This document shows positions 1 to 7,472 of a stretch of 53,432 nucleotides of DNA, piece by piece. Source of the stretch: Flavobacterium hydatis (GTDB taxonomy: Bacteria; Bacteroidota; Bacteroidia; Flavobacteriales; Flavobacteriaceae); NCBI RefSeq assembly GCF_000737695.1, contig NZ_JPRM01000043.1:1-53432 (forward strand). The letters run 5' to 3'. The translations under genes were made by a program, and so were the position numbers. The notes under the pieces are model-generated. The model made no database searches. It had not been told where the DNA came from and was given only the letters and a program-made list of their open reading frames with translations. Numbering within the stretch: position 1 is the stretch's first letter; each line of letters opens with the position of its first letter.

Positions 1-537
1 ATCATTACTTTCATATTTTATTAATCCATCTTCTTTATCCCAGAAAAATAATTTCATGTAATTATTACCATAATTATTGGCATTAATCTCGTCTTGAAAT
101 AAATATGCTGAATCATAAATTTTTCCTGTAGTCGACAGTACAACTTTTTGTTTAATTAATTGATTTACATTTTTAGAAAACTCAAGACCGAAAATTCTAA
201 AAAATGGTGCTGTCTCATCATCAACCTCACTTTTTATCATTGATATTCTTCCTTCACAATAAGACTCATTATGACATATTGTGGGCTTTAGATCAATACC
301 TATACCCTGCTTTTGTGCATCTCCAATTGTAAACCATTGACATTTTTCATTTGTGTAAAACTCCTCTTTATCTGAAACAAGAATAGTATCAATATTTCCT
401 TTATTACTTTTAAAAATTAATAAATCGCCTTTTTTGTATGGATCTAACCACTCCATTTCATTTTTAGTTAGATTTAATTGTCTACATGTACAAGAATATA
501 ATATTACAAGCATGAGTACCAAAATATACTTTTTCAT
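1..537 (-). CDS. Putative lipoprotein, function unknown (3' end outside window)
   Basis: An open frame runs without a stop from an ATG at 537 to the window edge, giving at least 179 residues; the C-terminus is missing. The N-terminus has two lysines, a hydrophobic stretch and a lipobox ending LYSC, so Cys16 should be the lipidated residue. A second cysteine follows two positions later (CTC). The rest is hydrophilic with scattered cysteines (KCQW, TICHN, YCEG) and matches no family I recognise. It lies upstream of and in line with nothing else on this strand. The reading frame and signal are clear; the role is unknown. Confidence 0.75.
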   Translation of the reverse strand, partial: MKKYILVLMLVILYSCTCRQLNLTKNEMEWLDPYKKGDLLIFKSNKGNIDTILVSDKEEFYTNEKCQWFTIGDAQKQGIGIDLKPTICHNESYCEGRISMIKSEVDDETAPFFRIFGLEFSKNVNQLIKQKVVLSTTGKIYDSAYLFQDEINANNYGNNYMKLFFWDKEDGLIKYESND

Positions 538-752
538 TTTTCATCGTTTTTCTTATCAGTACAGAAAAATTTTTCTCACTTTTAATGTGTGTTTCTAAAC
601 TATCTTATTTTCGCCAAAACTAACAACTAACAAACACTAAATAAACCACTTACAATTTTATTTATAATAAAATAAGACATAAAAAAAACCTCGCATTTCT
701 ACGAAGTTTTCTTTAATATTTCTTACTGACACGAAGTTAAGTATATTCGTTT
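538..752. other. Intergenic, AT-rich
   Basis: This gap separates two minus-strand lipoprotein genes. It contains a weak hairpin near 685-710 (listed separately) and otherwise only AT-rich sequence. I see no gene and no clear TAnnTTTG promoter element on the minus strand. Confidence 0.5.
685..710 (-). terminator. Weak terminator hairpin
   Basis: AAAACCTCG at 685-693 pairs with CGAAGTTTT at 702-710 with one mismatch. Read on the minus strand the stem is followed by a run of T (the A run at 681-688). It sits downstream of the lipoprotein gene at 753-1379 and probably ends its transcript. Confidence 0.45.
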
Positions 753-1379
753 TTAATAGATAAATTCATCTATAACCATTGCAAATGATTGTAATTTATT
801 AATCAATATTTTATCCTGAATATAGCTTTCAAAACTCATATTCTTATCAAAACAAAATTGCATTTTTTGTTTAACCGCAAAATCAAGACATGCAATATAA
901 TTGAGCAATTCTTCTCTTTTAATTGTTTCGTTATTCACTTTAACCGTTTTATTATTCTTTTCGAAAAATATGGTTAATCCTTCCGATTTTGGCTTTTCGA
1001 GTTTATAATACACTTCTGTAAAGGGTACAAAGGCTAAATTCTTTCCGATGCTATCTGCGTATGAATAATAATTTTCGGCTTTTTCGTTTTTATGCGCTTT
1101 TTCAGCTCGTTTCTTTTCTTGCAATTTTGCTACTTCTGGAACAACCAATCTTAAAGGCAATCGTTTATCAATATTAAATAGCCAATTGGTCGAAATAATA
1201 CTGTTCTTTCTATTCACTTCTGCCAAAGTATCTTTTCCGTTTACTCTAAAAAAGATATAAATAGGCGAATGATCTTGTACATCTTTCACTACAGATACAT
1301 TTGCTTTTGGTAACAAAACATCTTCTTTTTTTCCGCAAGAAAAAAGTATACAAACAAGGATTAAGCTAAGGTATTTCAT
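753..1379 (-). CDS. Putative lipoprotein, function unknown
   Basis: 208 residues starting MKYLSLIL, with a lipobox FSC that places the lipidated cysteine at residue 15. The mature part begins with charged residues (GKKED) and has a central lysine/glutamate-rich helix (about residues 85-105) that could be a short coiled coil. No catalytic motif is visible. The ATG at 1379 directly precedes the signal peptide, so the start is well supported. It is the middle of three unrelated minus-strand genes of unknown function, separated from the next by about 50 bases. The envelope location is an inference from the signal; the function is not known. Confidence 0.75.
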   Translation of the reverse strand: MKYLSLILVCILFSCGKKEDVLLPKANVSVVKDVQDHSPIYIFFRVNGKDTLAEVNRKNSIISTNWLFNIDKRLPLRLVVPEVAKLQEKKRAEKAHKNEKAENYYSYADSIGKNLAFVPFTEVYYKLEKPKSEGLTIFFEKNNKTVKVNNETIKREELLNYIACLDFAVKQKMQFCFDKNMSFESYIQDKILINKLQSFAMVIDEFIY

Positions 1380-1431
1380 ATTTTAATTTTTCATTTAACT
1401 AGACATGAAAATATGTCTTGTTATTAATTAC

Positions 1432-2088
1432 TCATTTTTTAAATTCATCGTATAAAAATTCCGTAAGCAAATCTATTCTTACGCCACTATTGTTATCATT
1501 CAAAGCTAAACTTATTACTTTATTTACCTCTTCTTGTGTAAAACTATCAGAATTTCGTTTTGTATTAATTAATTGTTCGAAATGCTTTTCAATTTTTACT
1601 TTTAGTTCTAATTTTATTTTCTCTCTAAAACTATCTAATTGTATTGTTTTCTTATTATATAATGAATAATATCTTTTTCTTAGATTCTCATAATCATTTT
1701 TCCATTCTTCTGAAGTTTTTTCAATATTATATTTTTTATAATTTAGAAACAAAATTTCATCATCTAAATCCTCAAAGCTCCCCCACTGTTCCTCGTACTC
1801 ACTAATTTCACCTTGCCAAATTTTCATTTTATCATTATCAATCTCTATGAAGAATTCTTCTCCAGCATATCGATGAACTTTCCAATACAAACTAATTAAA
1901 TCTTCATAATCCAAATTCAAATTTATTTCTATAACCTCATAAAAATCGCTAGAATTTACAGCGTCTATTATAACTTCTGTTTTTCCCCAATTCGGAGTGT
2001 CCCCAAAATAGAATAGAACAGCATTGTTCTCTTCTATTGTAACCTTTTGAAGTATATTAAAACTGTTTAAGATATTCGGTTTTTTCAT
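1432..2088 (-). CDS. Hypothetical cytoplasmic protein
   Basis: About 218 residues from an ATG at 2088 (MKKPNIL). A TTG three codons upstream is also possible but less likely. There is no signal peptide or membrane segment. The N-terminal half is rich in acidic and aromatic residues (YFGDTPNWGKTE; WQGEISEYEEQWGSFEDL), a composition often seen in small immunity-type or SMI1-like proteins, but I cannot assign a family. The C-terminal half is helical and lysine/glutamate rich. It lies 69 bases downstream of folP on the same strand and could be read through from it. Function unknown. Confidence 0.65.
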   Translation of the reverse strand: MKKPNILNSFNILQKVTIEENNAVLFYFGDTPNWGKTEVIIDAVNSSDFYEVIEINLNLDYEDLISLYWKVHRYAGEEFFIEIDNDKMKIWQGEISEYEEQWGSFEDLDDEILFLNYKKYNIEKTSEEWKNDYENLRKRYYSLYNKKTIQLDSFREKIKLELKVKIEKHFEQLINTKRNSDSFTQEEVNKVISLALNDNNSGVRIDLLTEFLYDEFKK

Positions 2089-2157
2089 AATTCCCAATTA
2101 ACCCATTTATAACGAAAGTATTTCTTTTTTGAAACTTTTAATAACAAAGTAAACTAA

Positions 2158-2982
2158 TCAATGGTTCAATTTCTCAAACAAAGCCACGCATTCCATCGCT
2201 TCTTTTACATCATGAACACGCAAAATTTTTGCTCCTTTTGTTAGAGAAATCGTGTTCAAAACTGTTGTTCCGTTCAATGCTTCTTGCTGATTGGTATTTA
2301 GATATTTATATATCATTGATTTTCTAGAAAATCCTGCCAAAACTGGTAATTCTAAGATATTGAATAATTCCATTTTTTGCAAGACTTCATAGTTTTGATC
2401 TAATGTTTTGGCAAAACCAAAACCAGGATCTAGTATGATATCATTTATGCCTAAACTTCTCGCTTCAGCTACTTTTTCGGAAAAATAAAAAAGCATCTCT
2501 TTTACAATATCATCATAATCAGTTAGAGTTTGCATGGTTTGTGGCGTACCACGCATATGCATCAAAATATACGGAACATTATATTTGGCTATAACCTCAA
2601 ACATTTTATCATCTAGATTTCCTCCCGAAATATCATTGATAATTGCTGCTCCGTTTTCTATACAAGCTTCTGCCACTTCACTTCTAAAAGTATCTATTGA
2701 GAGCAATGCGTCTGGAAAATGCTCTAAAATCAGCTTTACAACGGGAACAATTCGGTTTAGTTCTTCTTCTCCCGAAACAAATTCGGCACTTGGTTTACTA
2801 GAATATGCGCCAAGATCTATAAATGTTGCTCCATCGGCAAGCATTTTTCCTACTTGTGTTATTATAGCTTCATCGCTATCGTATTTTCCGCCATCAAAAA
2901 AAGAATTTGGCGTTACATTTAAAATTCCCATTACTTTAGGAACTGACAAATCAATAAGTTGCCCTTTGCAGTTAGTTGTCAT
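2158..2982 (-). CDS. folP: Dihydropteroate synthase
   Basis: FolP condenses 6-hydroxymethyl-7,8-dihydropterin diphosphate with p-aminobenzoate in folate synthesis, and is the sulfonamide target. The 274 residues show the family motifs in order: LNVTPNSFFDGG (21-32), FIDLGAYSSKP (55-64), SIDTFR (95-100), NDISGG (116-121), LDPGFGF (184-190), AGFSRKS (216-222) and RVHDV near 255. Length is typical of bacterial enzymes. The ATG at 2982 fits the family start. It is divergent from the DUF1599 gene; the spacer holds an 18-bp inverted repeat. No other folate gene lies nearby. Identification is firm. Confidence 0.97.
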   Translation of the reverse strand: MTTNCKGQLIDLSVPKVMGILNVTPNSFFDGGKYDSDEAIITQVGKMLADGATFIDLGAYSSKPSAEFVSGEEELNRIVPVVKLILEHFPDALLSIDTFRSEVAEACIENGAAIINDISGGNLDDKMFEVIAKYNVPYILMHMRGTPQTMQTLTDYDDIVKEMLFYFSEKVAEARSLGINDIILDPGFGFAKTLDQNYEVLQKMELFNILELPVLAGFSRKSMIYKYLNTNQQEALNGTTVLNTISLTKGAKILRVHDVKEAMECVALFEKLNH

Positions 2983-3009
2983 TTTGTATTTTATTTAATG
3001 TTTTCTTTA

Positions 3010-3081
3010 TTTCAGGTTTAAAGTTTTGGGCTTAGAAATCAAGATTAACTATTTCAACAACTTAAAACTTTAAACCTGAAA
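3010..3081. repeat. 18-bp perfect inverted repeat between folP and DUF1599 gene
   Basis: TTTCAGGTTTAAAGTTTT at 3010-3027 is exactly complementary to 3064-3081, with a 36-base spacer. The right arm is followed by a partial direct copy (ACTTTAAACT). It lies in the divergent folP/DUF1599 promoter region. The motif looks like an intergenic repeat of this lineage rather than a terminator, because neither gene ends here. Confidence 0.6.
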
Positions 3082-3108
3082 CTTTAAACTCTTTCAAAAA
3101 TTTATCCC

Positions 3109-3116
3109 TATTTTTG
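3109..3116 (+). promoter_or_regulatory. Possible -7 promoter element
   Basis: TATTTTTG matches the Bacteroidota -7 consensus TAnnTTTG and lies 28 bases before the ATG at 3145. No TTG is present at the expected -33 position, so support is partial. Confidence 0.4.
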
Positions 3117-3144
3117 AAGAAATTTAGACAAATATACATCAATA

Positions 3145-3693
3145 ATGAAGAATACTTCTCAAGAATACGATAATGTAATTGCGATTTGTCGTTCGCTTTT
3201 TATCAATAAAATGAAAGACTATGGTAGTGCGTGGCGCATATTAAGGTTGCCTTCATTAACCGACCAAATTTTTATAAAAGCACAACGAATTAGAAGTTTA
3301 CAAGAAAATGAAATTCGTAAAGTTGATGAGGATGAAAAAGGAGAATTCATCGGAATCATCAACTATTCTATAATGGCATTAATTCAGTTAGAATTAGGTG
3401 TTGTAGATCAGCCTGATTTAGATGTAGAAAAAGCTACCGAATTATATGATGCCAAGGTAAAACTTACCAAAGAATTAATGCTTGCCAAAAATCATGATTA
3501 TGGCGAAGCTTGGCGTGATATGCGTGTGAGTTCTTTAACCGATATAATTCTTCAAAAACTACTTCGCGTTAAGCAAATCGAAGATAATAAAGGAAAAACT
3601 CTAGTATCTGAAGGTATCGATGCTAATTATCAGGATATGATTAATTATGCTGTTTTTGCATTGATCTTAAACCCTTTGGACACAAAAAAATAA
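3145..3693 (+). CDS. DUF1599 domain protein (tandem duplication)
   Basis: 182 residues made of two copies of the same roughly 75-residue unit. Copy one has KDYGSAWRILRLPSLTDQI near residues 22-40; copy two has HDYGEAWRDMRVSSLTDII near residues 117-135. Each is followed by a helix with basic residues (KAQRIRSLQE; KLLRVKQIED). This matches my memory of the DUF1599 family, whose biochemical function I do not know. The protein is soluble, with no signal. It is the first gene of a likely operon with the DoxX/MauE-like gene 29 bases downstream. It lies next to folP, divergently transcribed. Confidence 0.85.
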   Translation: MKNTSQEYDNVIAICRSLFINKMKDYGSAWRILRLPSLTDQIFIKAQRIRSLQENEIRKVDEDEKGEFIGIINYSIMALIQLELGVVDQPDLDVEKATELYDAKVKLTKELMLAKNHDYGEAWRDMRVSSLTDIILQKLLRVKQIEDNKGKTLVSEGIDANYQDMINYAVFALILNPLDTKK

Positions 3694-3722
3694 ATTGCAA
3701 TTTGTAAATTAAAAAAACTTTT

Positions 3723-4823
3723 ATGAAAAATATAATTACACAATTCTCTAGATTATTTGTTGGAGTATTATTTATTATTTCTGGATTAATAAAACTAAAT
3801 GACCCTGTTGGATTCTCTTATAAACTGGCAGAATATTTTAGCGAACCAGTTTTTAATATGCCTTTTCTAGAGCCAATTACTTTACCTCTAGCTTTATTCT
3901 TAGTAATCTTAGAAGTAGTTTTGGGTGTAATGTTACTTATTGGATATAAATCTAAAGCTACAATTTGGAGTTTATTAATCCTTATTATTCTTTTTACTTT
4001 CCTTACTTTCTATTCTGCTTATTTTGATGTGGTAAAAGACTGTGGATGTTTTGGTGATGCATTACATTTAACACCTTGGCAGTCCTTTACAAAAGATATT
4101 GTTTTATTATTCTTCATCTTAATATTGTTCATTAATAAAGAATTAGTTAAACCTTTATTTAGCAAAAGTGTTCAAAATATTGTTGCTTACATAAGCATCA
4201 TTTTATGCATCTTTATGGGAGTTTGGGTATTAAACCATTTACCAATAAAAGATTTCCGTCCTTATAAAGTAGGTACAAACATCGAGAAAGGAATGGAAAT
4301 TCCAAAAGGAGCACCACAATCTGTTGTTGAAATGATTTTTATTTACAACGTAAATGGTGTAAATAAAGAATTCACAGAAAAAGACTTAATGGCAATTCCG
4401 GAAGGAGCAACTTTTGTTGACAGAAAAGACAAGGTAATCACTGAAGGTTATGTACCGCCAATTCACGATTTTAGCATGGAAAAAGATGGTGAAGACCATA
4501 AAGACCAATTGCTAAAAGAACCTAAACTTATGATTTTTGTTACTTATGATTTAACTCGTTCTGAACCATCTGGAATGGAAAAATTAGAAAAATTAAATCA
4601 GGAAGCTAAAGCAAAAGGATATAAAGTAATTGCTATGACTGCTTCGGGACAAGATGAAATTGCTGCAGCAAAAAAACAATACAAACTTAATGTTGATTTT
4701 TACTTTTGCGATGCTATAACGCTAAAAACAATCGAAAGAGCAAATCCTAGTATTGTAATCTTAAATGATGGAACTATTACTCAAAAAGTACATTACAACG
4801 ATATCAAAGATTTGAAATTATAA
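3723..4823 (+). CDS. DoxX/MauE-like membrane protein with C-terminal thioredoxin-like domain
   Basis: 366 residues. The first about 175 form a DoxX/MauE-type bundle of membrane helices (SRLFVGVLFIISGLIKLNDP; hydrophobic segments near 47-70, 75-97, 120-137 and 150-167). The periplasmic loop DCGCFGD near residues 103-109 is the redox motif seen in MauE-like proteins. The C-terminal about 100 residues look like a thioredoxin fold (LMIFVTYDL, KGYKVIAMTAS, PSIVILNDG), but the place where CxxC should lie reads DLTRSEPSG, so a classical active site is missing. It probably takes part in envelope thiol chemistry; a thioredoxin-like gene (5973) lies 1.1 kb downstream. The family is fairly sure, the exact role is not. 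Confidence 0.85.
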   Translation: MKNIITQFSRLFVGVLFIISGLIKLNDPVGFSYKLAEYFSEPVFNMPFLEPITLPLALFLVILEVVLGVMLLIGYKSKATIWSLLILIILFTFLTFYSAYFDVVKDCGCFGDALHLTPWQSFTKDIVLLFFILILFINKELVKPLFSKSVQNIVAYISIILCIFMGVWVLNHLPIKDFRPYKVGTNIEKGMEIPKGAPQSVVEMIFIYNVNGVNKEFTEKDLMAIPEGATFVDRKDKVITEGYVPPIHDFSMEKDGEDHKDQLLKEPKLMIFVTYDLTRSEPSGMEKLEKLNQEAKAKGYKVIAMTASGQDEIAAAKKQYKLNVDFYFCDAITLKTIERANPSIVILNDGTITQKVHYNDIKDLKL

Positions 4824-4876
4824 AATTTGAATAATTATAGTTTGTTACAAAAATTTAGATTGTAACAAAAAAAATT

Positions 4877-4955
4877 AACCCTATAAGTGATGTAAGTCCA
4901 CTTAAGCTTTATACTGATTAGTCACGCTTATATTTCTTACACCACTTATAGGGTT
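4877..4955. repeat. 20-bp inverted repeat with 39-base spacer
   Basis: AACCCTATAAGTGATGTAAG (4877-4896) pairs with CTTACACCACTTATAGGGTT (4936-4955) at 19 of 20 positions; a T run follows the right arm. It lies just after the DoxX-like gene and may end its transcript, but the 39-base loop is long for a terminator and the arms recall small inverted-repeat elements. Confidence 0.6.
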
Positions 4956-5002
4956 TTTAATATCAAAGTCAATAACATTCTTACTTAAAAAGCAAAAGCA
5001 TA

Positions 5003-5668
5003 ATGAACAAAATATACAATCTCGTGTTTACTTTATTTTTGATGCTTTTTAGCTCTTTCAGTTTTGGTCAAGCCAAAACACAGGATACAACCCAAGCTTA
5101 TATCTTCTTTTTTCATAATAAATTTCTTGAAGAAAACGATCTAAATGCAGAACATCCTGAATATGGAAGAGCCGAATACAACGAAATACTTCAATCTTTT
5201 AAAGATGATAATTTCATCGTTTTTAGCGAGATAAGAAATAAGAATACCGATTTTGGTAATTATGCTAAAAAAGTAGTAAAGCAAATTAATAGCCTAATAA
5301 AAAAAGGTGTTAAACCAAACAAAATAACGGTAATAGGAACTTCTAAAGGAGGTTATCTTGCACAATACGTTTCTACATATTTGGCAAATCCTAATGTTAA
5401 CTTTGTATTTATCGGCTGTTTCACAGAAGCTGACATTCAACAAATTCCAGATATAAATTATTGCGGAAATATCCTGACAATCTATGAGAAATCAGATATC
5501 TACGGAGTTTCTGCCATAAAAAGAAAAGAGACCTCTAAATTAAAAATCAATCATTTCAAAGAAATTGAATTGAATACAGGTCTAAAACACGGCTTTTTAT
5601 ATAAAGCTTTAAATGATTGGATTGTGCCTTGCAAAAAATGGGCAAATGGCAATTATCAACTAAAATAA
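5003..5668 (+). CDS. Secreted alpha/beta hydrolase-like protein
   Basis: 221 residues with a signal peptide (MNKIYNLVFTLFLMLFSSFSFGQ). The mature part has an alpha/beta-hydrolase nucleophile elbow, GTSKGG at about residues 112-117, preceded by a beta strand (KITVIG) and followed by a helix (YLAQYVSTYL). A late GLKHG near residue 195 could supply the catalytic histidine, and an acidic residue may come from the IYEKSDIYG region near 160. The substrate is not predictable. It stands alone, bounded by an inverted repeat upstream and a strong terminator downstream. The fold is likely; activity is inferred. Confidence 0.75.
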   Translation: MNKIYNLVFTLFLMLFSSFSFGQAKTQDTTQAYIFFFHNKFLEENDLNAEHPEYGRAEYNEILQSFKDDNFIVFSEIRNKNTDFGNYAKKVVKQINSLIKKGVKPNKITVIGTSKGGYLAQYVSTYLANPNVNFVFIGCFTEADIQQIPDINYCGNILTIYEKSDIYGVSAIKRKETSKLKINHFKEIELNTGLKHGFLYKALNDWIVPCKKWANGNYQLK

Positions 5669-5673
5669 AACAT

Positions 5674-5717
5674 AATGTTCAATATAATTCTGACTCAGAA
5701 TTTATTGAACATTTTTT
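5674..5717 (+). terminator. Terminator after hydrolase gene
   Basis: AATGTTCAATA plus AATTCTG pairs with CAGAATT plus TATTGAACATT, a stem of about 18 bp with a single bulged T and a very short loop, followed by TTTTTT. Confidence 0.85.
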
Positions 5718-5947
5718 ATAGCTCCCTAGACGTTTTTTGGCTTTTAAAAATCATCTAACTAAATAAAAAAACAACTTTTTTTATTCTTCATAAAATCTAT
5801 TGAATAAAAAACACTCCAAAAACTCGTTTTGAGGTGTAACTATTACGATTTCATTTTCTTTTTTGTAACCAAAACTTCTCAATTTGTGACAAAATAAGCA
5901 CACTGCCAAATTTTGTTAATCTCTATTTTTCTTTCGAATTGTTTGTT

Positions 5948-5955
5948 TAACTTTG
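5948..5955 (+). promoter_or_regulatory. Possible -7 promoter element
   Basis: TAACTTTG matches TAnnTTTG and lies 17 bases before the ATG at 5973, implying a leader of only about 10 bases. No TTG was found at the usual -33 spacing. Confidence 0.45.
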
Positions 5956-5972
5956 GTAAAAAATAATTAACC

Positions 5973-6467
5973 ATGAAACAAATAGTTCTATCACTTATTG
6001 CTTTTGTTACGTTTTCTTGTACAAATGCACAAAAAACAGCTTTCTCTAAAGAGGCTTTATCAGAAAAATTATTAGCAACTGATAATGGTCAAGTTGCTTT
6101 TAAAGACATTTTAAAAAAGTATAAAGGAAAAACTTTGGTTATCGAAGTTTGGGCTTCATGGTGTGGAGATTGCGTAAAAGCAATGCCAAAAGTAAAAGAA
6201 TTACAAGCAAATAATCCAGATGTATCTTACCTATTCCTTTCGGCTGATAAAACTGCTGATAAATGGAAAGCAGGAATTGAAAAACACGAAATAAAAGGCG
6301 ATCATTATATGATGAATGATGGTATGAAAGGTGTTTTTGGAAAAGCAATTGATTTAGATTGGATTCCGAGATATATCATTGTAGACAAAAAAGGTAAAAT
6401 TGTTTTGTATCGTGCGATCGAAAAAGATTTTGATGTAATCAATCAAACTTTACAAGGCTTAAAATAA
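5973..6467 (+). CDS. TlpA-like thioredoxin lipoprotein
   Basis: 164 residues. The N-terminus is a lipoprotein signal ending TFSC (Cys16). The body is a TlpA/ResA-type thioredoxin: the strand LVIEVWASWCGDC puts the redox pair at Cys64 and Cys67, and the cis-proline region follows late (DLDWIPRYIIVDKKG). Such proteins reduce or exchange disulfides in the periplasm, for example in cytochrome maturation or in repair of oxidised proteins. It is 41 bases upstream of tpiA and may be cotranscribed, although the two are functionally unrelated. Family assignment is firm; the substrate is unknown. Confidence 0.9.
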   Translation: MKQIVLSLIAFVTFSCTNAQKTAFSKEALSEKLLATDNGQVAFKDILKKYKGKTLVIEVWASWCGDCVKAMPKVKELQANNPDVSYLFLSADKTADKWKAGIEKHEIKGDHYMMNDGMKGVFGKAIDLDWIPRYIIVDKKGKIVLYRAIEKDFDVINQTLQGLK

Positions 6468-6508
6468 TAGTATAAAATTTCAAAAAAATAAAAATAAAAC
6501 AAACCGAG

Positions 6509-7261
6509 ATGAGAAAGAAAATTGTTGCAGGAAACTGGAAAATGCATAAAAACGCAGAACAAACTGAAGATTTATTAAACGAATTAATTGCTAAATTACC
6601 AACTGTAAGTGAGGCTCAAGTAATTGTAGCTCCTACTTTTGTAAACTTAGCTTCTGCAGTTGCACATTTAGAGTTTACAACTATTGAGGTTGCTGCGCAA
6701 AATGTTCACCAAGCTGAAAGCGGAGCCTTTACAGGTGAAGTTTCTGCAGATATGCTAAAAAGCGTTGGTGTAAACTACGTTATTCTTGGACACTCTGAGC
6801 GTAGAGCTATTTTTAAAGAAACTGATGCTCTAATTGCTAATAAAGTAGATACTGCTTTAAAACATGAGTTAACAGTTATCTTCTGTTTTGGTGAAGAATT
6901 AAAAGACCGTCAAACAGGAAATCATTTTAATGTGGTTGAAAACCAATTAACTGATGGTTTGTTTCAGATAGAAAAAGAATCTTGGGCTAATGTTATCCTG
7001 GCTTACGAACCTGTTTGGGCTATCGGAACTGGAGAAACTGCTTCGCCAGAGCAAGCACAAGAAATGCATGAATTTATTAGAGAAACTGTTCGTAAAGCTT
7101 TTGGAAAAGAGATTGCTGAAGAAGTTTCTATTTTATACGGAGGAAGTGTAAAACCAGAAAATGCAAAAGAAATATTCTCTAAAGCTGATGTAGACGGTGG
7201 GCTTATCGGTGGAGCTGCATTAAAAGCAGATGATTTTGTTGCTATTGTAACCGCAATTTAA
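6509..7261 (+). CDS. tpiA: Triose-phosphate isomerase
   Basis: TpiA interconverts glyceraldehyde 3-phosphate and dihydroxyacetone phosphate in glycolysis and gluconeogenesis. The 250 residues carry every family mark: GNWKMHKN with Asn9 and Lys11, the catalytic histidine in LGHSERR (His95), the catalytic glutamate in AYEPVWAIGTG (Glu167) with the flexible loop after it, and the phosphate-binding LYGGSV and GLIGGAAL. Length and start are typical. A strong terminator follows at 7283. Identification is certain. Confidence 0.99.
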   Translation: MRKKIVAGNWKMHKNAEQTEDLLNELIAKLPTVSEAQVIVAPTFVNLASAVAHLEFTTIEVAAQNVHQAESGAFTGEVSADMLKSVGVNYVILGHSERRAIFKETDALIANKVDTALKHELTVIFCFGEELKDRQTGNHFNVVENQLTDGLFQIEKESWANVILAYEPVWAIGTGETASPEQAQEMHEFIRETVRKAFGKEIAEEVSILYGGSVKPENAKEIFSKADVDGGLIGGAALKADDFVAIVTAI

Positions 7262-7282
7262 TATTTCCCATATACATAAAAG

Positions 7283-7320
7283 ATGGTTTGAGAGTGTAAA
7301 AACTTTCAAACCATTTTTTT
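7283..7320 (+). terminator. Terminator after tpiA
   Basis: ATGGTTTGAGAGT (7283-7295) pairs with ACTTTCAAACCAT (7302-7314), 13 pairs including one G-T wobble, followed by a T run to 7320. Confidence 0.85.
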
Positions 7321-7443
7321 ATTCAATAAAACCATAATCGTCTGAATAACAATTACAAATCATAACCTTTTGTAAACGTTTAGTGTATTGATTTAATTAT
7401 TCCTTGTTTTTATATTAATCTTATTATAACAGTTTTAAGTGAT

Positions 7444-7471
7444 GTTTGTAGTCTACCATTAAACTACAAAC
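7444..7471 (+). promoter_or_regulatory. Hairpin next to the start codon
   Basis: GTTTGTAGT (7444-7452) is perfectly complementary to ACTACAAAC (7463-7471), with a 10-base loop; the ATG of the large exported protein begins one base later. A stem at this place would cover the ribosome landing site, so it may tune translation. The regulatory role is inferred. Confidence 0.5.
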
Positions 7472-7472
7472 T

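Larger units (their letters stand above)
5669..5972. other. Intergenic, terminator then promoter
   Basis: The gap holds the terminator of the hydrolase gene (5674-5717), an imperfect hairpin around 5813-5840 (ACAC..CAAAA against TTTTG..GTGT), and a -7 promoter element at 5948-5955 for the thioredoxin gene. I see no coding region. Confidence 0.5.

Noticed and set aside
2534..2998. 154-codon frame antisense to folP
   Set aside because: It shadows a certain gene and its translation has no protein-like features.
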